Assembly: GCA_026396205.1 (NCBI GenBank)
Contig: JAPLXF010000024.1
Location: 1-18,825 of the forward strand
Length of the DNA: 18,825 nt
Direction: 5' to 3'
DNA from: Candidatus Moraniibacteriota bacterium
Lineage (GTDB): Bacteria > Patescibacteriota > Minisyncoccia > Moranbacterales > UBA2206
Positions 12,791 to 18,825 of the stretch are shown here, one piece after another (the first letter of the stretch is position 1; every line of letters begins with the position of its first letter). The translations under genes and the position numbers were made by a program. Below the pieces are notes generated by a model. The model worked only from the letters and a program-made list of their open reading frames with translations. It was not told where the DNA came from and did not search any database.

Positions 12791-13765
12791 TTATATTCTT
12801 TCCAATTCGACTATCCGGGCTTTTTTCGTAATTTTTTCTTCCGTCAGAAGCCCTTCTTTGGCTCCGTAATAATTGACTACACTGCCGCCATTGGCTGTTC
12901 CCCATCGGAGCGCTTCGCTCAAATCTTTGTCTTTAAGAATAGCGGCTAAAAAAGCCGCGCCGAAAGCATCGCCGGCACCGGTCAGATCCACCGGTTTTTC
13001 CTTGGTGGCAGAAGCCCGAAATATTTCTTCTCCGTCAGTCGCATGATTGCCGTTTTCCCCATCCGTCATGGCAATGATTTTCGGGCCCAGTTTTAAAAGT
13101 TCCCGCAAAAGTTCTTTGGGTTCTTCCGTTTTTCCGCCGGTTATTTCAATAGCTTCATCTTTATTCAGTAGCAGCATCTCAGCGTTTTCTATGAACTCGA
13201 TGACTTTAGCTTTGTCTTCTTTGAGATTGGCTTGCCCGGGATTGACGGCCAGTTTCATATTGCTGGATTTCTTGGCTGTCAAAATTTTATCCATATTTCC
13301 TTTCCAGTCGCCGTTTAGAGCGCTGACAAAAAGCCATTCAGCTTCCAAATCGTCTTTGATTTCCAATTTTTCGTTGGCATCGCGGTTGAAAAAAATCGTC
13401 CGGTCGCCGGTCTGCGGATTGACTAAAATAAAAGACAAATCAGTTCGGTATTTACCGTCCCATTGGATAAATTCCGTTTCTACTTTTTCCTGCCGCAGAT
13501 TGTCAATTACCCAGTCGCCTTCCGGATCGCTGCCTACCCGGCAATAGCAGGCGGCGTCGATTCCCAAACGAGCCAAACCTTGTGCCGAATTGGCGGCGCA
13601 GCCGCCCGGCGCTTCATAGCGGTCGTCAATTTGATATTTGGCGCCATATTCAAAAGCCATCAGTTTCTTTACCTCCGGATCGCCGGGATTGTCAATAATA
13701 CGCATTTCAGAAGTCGGGAAAAAAATATCTTTAGCAGCGCTTCCGATACAAATTACCTGTTTCAT
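12791..13765 (-). CDS. PfkB-family carbohydrate kinase
   Basis: A 324-residue cytoplasmic kinase of the ribokinase/PfkB superfamily, which phosphorylates a sugar or nucleoside with ATP. PfkB signature 1 is at 53-68 (PGGCAANSAQGLARLG). Signature 2 is at 260-274 (DLTGAGDAFGAAFLA), with D266 as the catalytic base. NPG (175-177) and LLNKDEAIEITG (199-210) are typical of the fold. Length fits the family (about 300-330). Substrate specificity cannot be assigned from these motifs. Its ATG overlaps the gpmI stop by 4 nt (ATGA), so it is translated with the phosphoglycerate mutase and its product may act in central sugar metabolism. The N-terminal lid (17-52) is longer and more charged than in plain ribokinase. 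A terminator follows, so it is the last gene of the block. Confidence 0.93.
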   Translation of the reverse strand: MKQVICIGSAAKDIFFPTSEMRIIDNPGDPEVKKLMAFEYGAKYQIDDRYEAPGGCAANSAQGLARLGIDAACYCRVGSDPEGDWVIDNLRQEKVETEFIQWDGKYRTDLSFILVNPQTGDRTIFFNRDANEKLEIKDDLEAEWLFVSALNGDWKGNMDKILTAKKSSNMKLAVNPGQANLKEDKAKVIEFIENAEMLLLNKDEAIEITGGKTEEPKELLRELLKLGPKIIAMTDGENGNHATDGEEIFRASATKEKPVDLTGAGDAFGAAFLAAILKDKDLSEALRWGTANGGSVVNYYGAKEGLLTEEKITKKARIVELERI

Positions 13766-15312
13766 ACGATTAAAGTTTCTTTATCCATTAATTTTGGCTT
13801 TTCCACGCCGAAAATATCCAAAATAGTCGGCGCAATATTGCCTAAAACTCCGCCGTCTTTAAGCTTGCGATTTTTATACTTTTCGCTTATAAGTATGAAC
13901 GGCACCGGATTTTTGGTATGGAAAGTATTAGGCTGATCAGTGCCGGGATCCATCATATCGTCCGCATTGCCGTGGTCGGCGGTGATAATCAAATGGCCGT
14001 TGAGCTTCAAAATTTCTTCCGCCAGAATTTTTATCTGTGAATCCAAAAACTCCACCGCCCTGACAGTCGCTTTTAAATCGCCGGTATGCCCTACCATATC
14101 GGCATTGGGGTAATTAACAGTAATAAAATCACAGTTTCTATTTTGGAGATATTCCATTATTTTAGCAGTCATTTCTTTTCCCGCCATTTCAGGAGCTTTA
14201 GCGTAGGAATCAATTATAGGAGACGGAACCATTACCCGCTCTTCTCCAGCTACTGGATCGGCATAGCCACCATTCAAAAAATATGTCACATGGGCAAATT
14301 TTTCCGATTCGGAAATATAAAGTTGTTTAAAACCACCTATTTCCATTGGCAAAGTAGCTTGCAAGGTATGTCCGGGATAAGCAGTATGAACATTCAGATC
14401 CGGACCAAAATCAGTCATAGCCGCGAAATAAAGATTTTTTAAAGTTTCTGTTACGGGAATTTTGTCGCGCAGAATGCAATCTCGGTCGCCGACAAAAAAT
14501 TTGGTAAATTGCCGGGCGCGATCGGAACGCAGATTGAAAAAAATCACCGCATCATTGTCGCTTATTTGGGCAACCGGCTGGCTATTTTCCATGATAATTG
14601 TCGGCAGAACATATTCATCCGTCAGCTTATTTTTATAAGCGTTGTCGATAGCTTCTTCGGCTGAATCAGCTTTTTCGCCTTCGGCTTGAACCATGGCTAC
14701 ATAAGCTTTTTTCAGCCGTCCCCAGTTTTTAGCCCGATCCATGCCATAAAAACGCCCACCAATAGTGGCAATTTTTCCGATTCCTTCTTTAGCCATGATA
14801 ATCCGAAAATTTTTCAGATGCTCTTGGGCGCTTTGAGGATAGGAATCCCGCCCGTCGGTAAAAAAATGGCAGTAAGCTTCACTGATGCCGTTTTTTCTGG
14901 CTAGATTTAAAACCGCCTTGAAATGATTGGGATCGCTGTGAGGGCTGTCGGCATCGCCCATTAGACCGATTATATGCAAACGGCTTTGATTTTTTTTGGC
15001 ATGATTCACGGCACCAATCAGTGCCGGATTAACAAAGAAACTGCCGTCAGTAATACTTTCGGTAATATAGGCCGAATCTTGCTTGACAATCCGACCCGCG
15101 CCAATGTTCATATGCCCGGCTTCGGAGCCGCTCATTTTATTGTCTTCCAAACCGACATCCTGTCCGGTCGCGCCTAAAGTTGTTGAAGGATAAGTTTCAA
15201 TTAAACTATCAATCGTCGGCTTTTTAGCCAGCGTGATAGCATTGCCCCGGTGCGGCGGCGCCACGCCCCAGCCGTCAAGGATTATTAAAAGTGTTGGCGA
15301 TTTTAATTTCAT
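13762..15312 (-). CDS. gpmI: 2,3-bisphosphoglycerate-independent phosphoglycerate mutase
   Basis: A 516-residue enzyme (family about 510) that converts 3-phosphoglycerate to 2-phosphoglycerate through a phosphoserine with two Mn ions. LIILDGWG gives D13, and SGSEAGHMNIGAGR gives the nucleophile S63. FTDGRDSYP (151-159), GRFYGMDR (186-193) and FFNLRSDRARQ (258-268) bind the substrate. SESEKFAHVTYF gives K338. The metal ligands are seen in YPNADMVGHTG (D405, H409), ITADHGNADD (D446, H447) and HTKNPVP (H465). The usual SDGGVHSH loop is replaced by GDADSPHSDPNHF (119-131), which retains a His. It lies after the orphan membrane gene and eno; the kinase gene overlaps its end. No clear Shine-Dalgarno is seen before the ATG, which is 26 nt from the preceding stop. 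Confidence 0.97.
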   Translation of the reverse strand: MKLKSPTLLIILDGWGVAPPHRGNAITLAKKPTIDSLIETYPSTTLGATGQDVGLEDNKMSGSEAGHMNIGAGRIVKQDSAYITESITDGSFFVNPALIGAVNHAKKNQSRLHIIGLMGDADSPHSDPNHFKAVLNLARKNGISEAYCHFFTDGRDSYPQSAQEHLKNFRIIMAKEGIGKIATIGGRFYGMDRAKNWGRLKKAYVAMVQAEGEKADSAEEAIDNAYKNKLTDEYVLPTIIMENSQPVAQISDNDAVIFFNLRSDRARQFTKFFVGDRDCILRDKIPVTETLKNLYFAAMTDFGPDLNVHTAYPGHTLQATLPMEIGGFKQLYISESEKFAHVTYFLNGGYADPVAGEERVMVPSPIIDSYAKAPEMAGKEMTAKIMEYLQNRNCDFITVNYPNADMVGHTGDLKATVRAVEFLDSQIKILAEEILKLNGHLIITADHGNADDMMDPGTDQPNTFHTKNPVPFILISEKYKNRKLKDGGVLGNIAPTILDIFGVEKPKLMDKETLIV

Positions 15313-15338
15313 TTAAATTTAGTTAATGACTTTAGATA

Positions 15339-15788
15339 TTACGCGAACATCATCAAACCTCCTATTGTCAATACAACTCCAATAATTACTATCGCAACAA
15401 AGTACAAATATATACCTTTGCGGATATATTGTCGTTTTGAAAAAAATCTCATTAAATATACTAAAAGTGACAAAACAAGTAATCCTGGAATTAAAATATA
15501 AAAAGATCCACTCAACAGAAGAACGGATAATTTCATTAAGGAAATAAAAATAAAAATTAGAAAGCCATATATAATAAAAAATGGTGTTGACTTTAGCGGG
15601 TTACTTAGATTAATTACCAAAAAATAAGTTACATAAAATAATAGATGTAGAATAATTCCAATACATACACCAACTATAAAATCTTTAATCTTTTCTCCCT
15701 TATTCGTATAAACTTTTTTATTTTTAAAATCCCAAAAACTAGCATTTATTTGCTGAGTATTAATTTGGTTAGTGTTTTTTTGATCCAT
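15339..15788 (-). CDS. Orphan membrane protein inside the glycolytic block
   Basis: A 149-residue protein with an Asn/Gln-rich soluble N-terminus (MDQKNTNQINTQQ) and four predicted membrane helices at about 37-60, 69-93, 95-113 and 125-148, with a basic FFSKRQYIRKG turn before the last. No family is recognised. It starts 16 nt after the eno stop and ends 26 nt before gpmI, so it should be co-transcribed. By eye its DNA is clearly richer in A and T than eno or gpmI, with many ATA and AAA codons. This may reflect hydrophobic content or a later insertion. No Shine-Dalgarno is evident. A link to glycolysis is not implied by anything in the protein. Confidence 0.75.
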   Translation of the reverse strand: MDQKNTNQINTQQINASFWDFKNKKVYTNKGEKIKDFIVGVCIGIILHLLFYVTYFLVINLSNPLKSTPFFIIYGFLIFIFISLMKLSVLLLSGSFYILIPGLLVLSLLVYLMRFFSKRQYIRKGIYLYFVAIVIIGVVLTIGGLMMFA

Positions 15789-15804
15789 TTTTTTATATCA
15801 CTTT

Positions 15805-17061
15805 TTAAAGCTTTTCTTCTATCCGAAGCAATCTGTTGTATTTGCAAATCCTTTCCCCCCTGGATGGCGCGCCGGATTTTATAAAATCGGCTCCAACTGC
15901 CACCGCCAGGTCGGAAATAAAGTGGTCGGTAGTTTCTCCGGAGCGGTGAGATACTATGATTTTCATCTTTCTTTTTTGAGCCATTTTTATGCATTCCATA
16001 GTTTCAGAAAGCGTTCCAATTTGATTGACTTTTATGAGAACTGCATTGCAAGCCCTTTCTTTGATAGCCTGCTTCAGCCGATTGGTATTGGTCACTAATA
16101 AATCATCTCCGATCAGCATTATTTTCTCGCCGATTTTTTCATTCATCATCCGCCAACCTTCCCAATCATTTTCATTCAATCCGTCTTCAACGCTTATGAC
16201 ATTGTATTTTTCAATCCACTCATTATAGATATTTATCAGCGCTTCGCGCTTGAGTGCCGCGTTTTCCGGCTTAAACATATACTGCCCGTCTTTTTCATTA
16301 AAAAAAGAGCTGGCAGCTACGTCTATGCCAGTGGAGACTTCTTCTCCTTTTTTATAGCCGGCTTTTTCAATCGCTTGGTTGATAAGTTCCAACGGTTCCT
16401 GGTTGTTTTCCAATTTGGGCGCAAAGCCGCCTTCATCGCCAACAGAAACAACTTGGCCTTTTTCGGCCAGTATTTTCTTGAGAGCGTGGAAAATTTCACT
16501 GCCGGCGCGCAATTGTTCTTTGAAAGTTTTTATGCCATTGGGAATAACCTTATACTCCTGGATGCTTAGGCCCGAATCGCTGTGCTGTCCGCCGTTGATA
16601 ACATTAAACATCGGCGTTGGAATTTCAAATTTATGGTTTTTAATTTCGTAAGTTTCAGCAATGTATCGGTAGAGCGGAATATTTTTTTCCACGGCCGTTG
16701 TCCGGCAGATTGCCAGTGATGCGGCCAGAATTGCGTTGGCGCCGAGGTTAGACTTGTTTTCTGTGCCATCAATTTCTATCATCCGCTTATCGATGGCCAC
16801 TTGCTCTTCTGATTCGATGCCAACTACTGCTTCGGCGATTTTCGTATTTATATTCTCAATTGCTTTCAGAACCCCCAGTCCGTTGTATCGGCCGGCATCG
16901 CCATCGCGCAATTCCAACGCTTCGTAAGTTCCTGTGGAAGCTCCTGACGGCACCGCCGCCGTGGATTTAATTCCCGATTCCAAAACCACTTCGGCTTCCA
17001 CCGTCGGATTCCCCCGCGAATCCAAAATTTCCCTTCCGAATATTTTTATAATTTTTGACAT
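15805..17061 (-). CDS. eno: Enolase
   Basis: A 418-residue enolase (family 410-435) that dehydrates 2-phosphoglycerate to phosphoenolpyruvate in the cytoplasm. Visible landmarks: REILDSRGNPTVE (10-22), PSGASTGTYEA (38-48, the mobile loop over the active site), NVINGGQHSDSG (153-164) with H160, and SIQEYKV (166-172). VGDEGGFAP supplies the catalytic E210 and VLIKVNQIGT the catalytic K344. Mg ligands are D247, E292 and D319. SHRSGETTDHFISDLAV (371-387) with H372 and KSGAPSRGER (395-404) close the site. All key residues are present. It is preceded by a compound palindrome after pgk and followed closely by an orphan membrane gene. Confidence 0.98.
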   Translation of the reverse strand: MSKIIKIFGREILDSRGNPTVEAEVVLESGIKSTAAVPSGASTGTYEALELRDGDAGRYNGLGVLKAIENINTKIAEAVVGIESEEQVAIDKRMIEIDGTENKSNLGANAILAASLAICRTTAVEKNIPLYRYIAETYEIKNHKFEIPTPMFNVINGGQHSDSGLSIQEYKVIPNGIKTFKEQLRAGSEIFHALKKILAEKGQVVSVGDEGGFAPKLENNQEPLELINQAIEKAGYKKGEEVSTGIDVAASSFFNEKDGQYMFKPENAALKREALINIYNEWIEKYNVISVEDGLNENDWEGWRMMNEKIGEKIMLIGDDLLVTNTNRLKQAIKERACNAVLIKVNQIGTLSETMECIKMAQKRKMKIIVSHRSGETTDHFISDLAVAVGADFIKSGAPSRGERICKYNRLLRIEEKL

Positions 17062-17070
17062 AAATTTATT

Positions 17071-17156
17071 CCCGCCAAAGGCGGGCGAGCTCGCTGGTTA
17101 ATACCTCGCGGCTTGCCGCGAAAATAGAGTCCAGAGCTTGCTCTGGGGTTAATACC
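17071..17156. repeat. Compound palindromic repeat between pgk and eno
   Basis: Four palindromes in 86 bp: CCCGCC-AAA-GGCGGG (17071-17085), GCGAGCTCGC (17085-17094), TCGCGGC-TT-GCCGCGA (17106-17121) and CCAGAGC-TT-GCTCTGG (17131-17146). The last two are enclosed by a direct repeat GGTTAATACC at 17096-17105 and 17147-17156. It fills the intergenic space between the pgk stop and the eno start. No poly-T follows the hairpins, so it is not a standard terminator. Confidence 0.85.
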
Positions 17157-17158
17157 AT

Positions 17159-18199
17159 TTATTTTTTTAACACTTCAATTCCCGGCATAGTACTGCCGCT
17201 TAGATATTCTAGCATAGCTCCGCCGCCGGTAGAAACGAAGGATATTTTATCCATCGCGTTATTTTTTTCCAAAATTTCCAAAGTTTCTCCTCCGCCGACT
17301 AAAGTATAGGCACTGCCGGAAATTATCGCTTCGAATATTTTTTGCGTACCAACTGCATATTTTTCCTCCTCGAATTTCCCCATCGGCCCGTTCCAAATTA
17401 TGGTCTTGACGCCTTTAATAATTTGCGAAAATTTAGAAATTGTATCAGGACCGATATCTAAACGGTCATCGATATAATCAATTGGCAAAATAACTTTTTC
17501 GCTGAAAGATATTTTTTGGTCTACAGCTTCATTGGCAATTTTACCGCCGACCAAAACATAATCGTATATTTTTTCAAAAGTTTGGATGACCGGCAATTTG
17601 GTTTCAATTTTGGCGCCGCCAATAACCGCCACAGCCGGTTTTTCTGGATTATTTTTTAGCCGGTCTAAATTTTCAATTTCTTTTTGTAGCCAAAAACCGG
17701 CATAGCTGGGTAGAATTTTCGCCACGCCGGTTACTGAGGCTTGGTCGCGATGGCAAACGCTAAAAGCATCGTTGATAAAAATTTCAAAATTTTCGGCTAA
17801 CTTTTTCGCGAAATTAGCATCATTAGATTCCTCGCCTTCATAAAATCTGACATTTTCCAACAGTAATACTTCGCCAGAATTTAAATCTTCTAAACTATTT
17901 TTTACCTTATCCCCAGCGCAGTCGCCTATAAAATTTATTTTTACTCCAAGTATATTTTCGACATCAGCCTTAATCTGCTCCAGTGAAAATTCCAGATTTG
18001 GCTTGCCCTCGGGGCGGCCTAAATGCGAACATAGCGCTATTTTGCATTTTTTTTCCAAAAGATATTTTACGGTTTCTTGGCAAGCTTTAATTTTGAAAGT
18101 TTCTTTAGCTCTTCCATTTTCTACCGCCACATTAAAATCTATTCGCAATAAAACTTTCTTGCCTTCAATATCCGCATCTTGTATCTTACTTATTTCCAT
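17159..18199 (-). CDS. pgk: Phosphoglycerate kinase
   Basis: A 346-residue enzyme that makes ATP and 3-phosphoglycerate from 1,3-bisphosphoglycerate. It is short for the family (usually 390-415), but both lobes are complete. N-lobe: LLRIDFNVAV (17-26), CSHLGRPEG (57-65), LLLENVRFYEGEE (112-124) and FSVCHRDQASVTG (146-158). C-lobe: VIGGAKIETKLPV (192-204), WNGPMGKFEEEK (269-280), VGGGETLE (301-308) and FVSTGGGAMLEYLSG (321-335), which bind nucleotide. The catalytic Arg of the usual TRIxA segment is Lys here (TFKIKA, K36). The ATG at 18197-18199 gives MEISKI; a TTG 9 nt upstream is possible but less likely. It lies 55 nt after mraY and is followed by a compound palindrome and eno. Confidence 0.97.
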   Translation of the reverse strand: MEISKIQDADIEGKKVLLRIDFNVAVENGRAKETFKIKACQETVKYLLEKKCKIALCSHLGRPEGKPNLEFSLEQIKADVENILGVKINFIGDCAGDKVKNSLEDLNSGEVLLLENVRFYEGEESNDANFAKKLAENFEIFINDAFSVCHRDQASVTGVAKILPSYAGFWLQKEIENLDRLKNNPEKPAVAVIGGAKIETKLPVIQTFEKIYDYVLVGGKIANEAVDQKISFSEKVILPIDYIDDRLDIGPDTISKFSQIIKGVKTIIWNGPMGKFEEEKYAVGTQKIFEAIISGSAYTLVGGGETLEILEKNNAMDKISFVSTGGGAMLEYLSGSTMPGIEVLKK

Positions 18200-18209
18200 A
18201 ATTTTCAAA

Positions 18210-18222
18210 AATATAAAGTATA
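18210..18222 (-). promoter_or_regulatory. Possible -10 boxes before pgk
   Basis: TATACT (18217-18222) and TATATT (18210-18215) lie 10-20 nt before the pgk ATG, with no good -35. Expression from an upstream promoter through mraY is equally possible. Confidence 0.3.
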
Positions 18223-18223
18223 A

Positions 18224-18259
18224 ATTAGAAATTGGGAATTAGAAATTAGAAATTCTAAT
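18224..18259. repeat. ATTAGAA short tandem repeat between mraY and pgk
   Basis: Degenerate tandem copies of ATTAGAA/AATTAGAA, ending in the small palindrome ATTAGAA-A-TTCTAAT (18245-18259). The repeat overlaps the last codons and stop of mraY. Confidence 0.7.
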
Positions 18260-18825
18260 GGTATTTCCCCATCCCTAAAATTCCTACGATTACACCAATC
18301 AGTGCCGTGATCATAGTAATAATCCAAAAACGCATAGTTACTTTGGTTTCCGGCCAACCTTTGGCTTCAAAGTGATGGTGAATGGGCGCGGCTAAAAATA
18401 TTTTTCTTTTTAAAAGCTTTTTAGAAGTAAGCTGAATTAATACCGAACCTGATTCAACGACATAAATGAAAACGATTATAAATAGCACTAACGCTGAATT
18501 GGTAAGCATGGCGATTACTCCCAGCGTCGTTCCCAAAGAAATAGCTCCGGTATCGCCCATAAAAAACCGCGCCGGATAAATATTAAACCACAGAAAAGCC
18601 AGCAGCGCTCCGGCAATCGCCGCACAAAATGATGCCAAATCCACTTTATTCTGGGAAAAAGCGATGATGCCGAAAGAAGCGAAAGCCACAATTAAAACTC
18701 CGCCATTCAAGCCATCCAAGCCATCTGTTTCATTGGAGGAAATAGCCGTAAAAAGAATGATAAAAATAAACAGCGGGATATACCACCAGCCGATACTGAA
18801 ATCGCCAACGGCCGGAATATGAATG
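18255..18825 (-). CDS. mraY: Phospho-N-acetylmuramoyl-pentapeptide transferase, 5' end outside window
   Basis: The last 189 residues of MraY, the membrane enzyme that joins UDP-MurNAc-pentapeptide to undecaprenyl phosphate, giving lipid I for peptidoglycan. In order: FSIGWWYIPLFIFIILF (membrane), the catalytic ETDGLDGLNGG with its paired Asp, WFNIYPARFFMGDTGAISLG (substrate loop with MGDTGA), two more helices, KKLLKRKIF, then the MraY signature APIHHHFEAKGWPETKVT and RFWIITMI, and a final helix ending LGMGKYH. An ORF counted from an internal TTG at 18719 is not the true start; the frame is open to the window edge. It shows the organism builds or remodels peptidoglycan, in keeping with the M23 peptidase at the other end. 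Confidence 0.97.
   Translation of the reverse strand, partial: IHIPAVGDFSIGWWYIPLFIFIILFTAISSNETDGLDGLNGGVLIVAFASFGIIAFSQNKVDLASFCAAIAGALLAFLWFNIYPARFFMGDTGAISLGTTLGVIAMLTNSALVLFIIVFIYVVESGSVLIQLTSKKLLKRKIFLAAPIHHHFEAKGWPETKVTMRFWIITMITALIGVIVGILGMGKYH

Noticed and set aside
13762..15312. GpmI loop GDADSPHSDPNHF in place of SDGGVHSH as a sign of lost activity
   Set aside because: A His is retained in the loop, and the nucleophile Ser, metal ligands and substrate Arg/Lys residues are all present; most likely an ordinary variant.
17071..17156. Terminator between pgk and eno
   Set aside because: The hairpins are strong but no T-run follows any of them on the minus strand; better described as a palindromic repeat.
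18200..18208. TTG start giving pgk three extra residues
   Set aside because: The ATG at 18199 begins where PGKs usually start; TTG has no better Shine-Dalgarno.

Overview
The window reads as part of a Candidate Phyla Radiation (Patescibacteria, Parcubacteria-like) chromosome. This is inferred from moderate-to-low GC, compact genes all on the minus strand, a short phosphoglycerate kinase, many small orphan membrane or secreted proteins, and intergenic palindromes containing GCCTGCC-type cores. TGA is used as a stop (gpmI ends in TGA), so the recoded-TGA lineages (Gracilibacteria/Absconditabacteria) are unlikely. No tRNA, rRNA, CRISPR array, transposase or phage gene was seen, and no stretch longer than 300 bases lacks a gene.

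All genes run right to left. (a) 18825-12791 is a housekeeping block: mraY (5' part outside the window), pgk, eno, a small orphan membrane protein, gpmI and a PfkB-family sugar kinase. It covers 1,3-bisphosphoglycerate to phosphoenolpyruvate, next to a peptidoglycan lipid-carrier enzyme. gpmI and the kinase overlap by 4 nt, and a hairpin terminator closes the block. (b) 12750-8325 holds separately promoted single genes: a Cys-rich zinc-ribbon-like protein, a DUF2585/UPF0314 membrane protein, a small three-helix membrane protein, a lipoprotein and a B12-binding-type radical SAM protein. (c) 8273-5651 holds a DUF2207 membrane protein, a cupin, and a cold-shock protein with a strong promoter, a long leader and a strong terminator. 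(d) 5620-1 is a four-gene surface or envelope operon: a membrane-anchored HExxH metalloprotease, a four-repeat fibronectin-III protein, a large membrane-anchored protein with a ZU5-like domain and a C-terminal calcium-loop motif, and an M23 (LytM) endopeptidase cut by the window edge.

The most unusual region is the surface operon. Each of its first three genes is preceded by a copy of one 63-83 bp imperfect palindrome with termini ACCCTGT...ACAGGGT. The palindrome fills almost all the space between the preceding stop (or leader) and the start codon, and it supplies an AGGG Shine-Dalgarno-like sequence. One copy has its interior inverted, and two copies differ mainly by a precise 20-bp palindromic cassette. 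The fibronectin-III gene has its natural ATG out of frame across an A6T9 tract, and the neighbouring ZU5-like gene carries a (AAAC)4 repeat just after its ATG, so slippage-based variation or an assembly error should be considered.

Other points: the catalytic arginine position of phosphoglycerate kinase appears to be lysine; two genes have a TATAAT box exactly 6 nt before ATG, suggesting leaderless mRNAs; and a compound palindrome with 10-bp direct repeats lies between pgk and eno.
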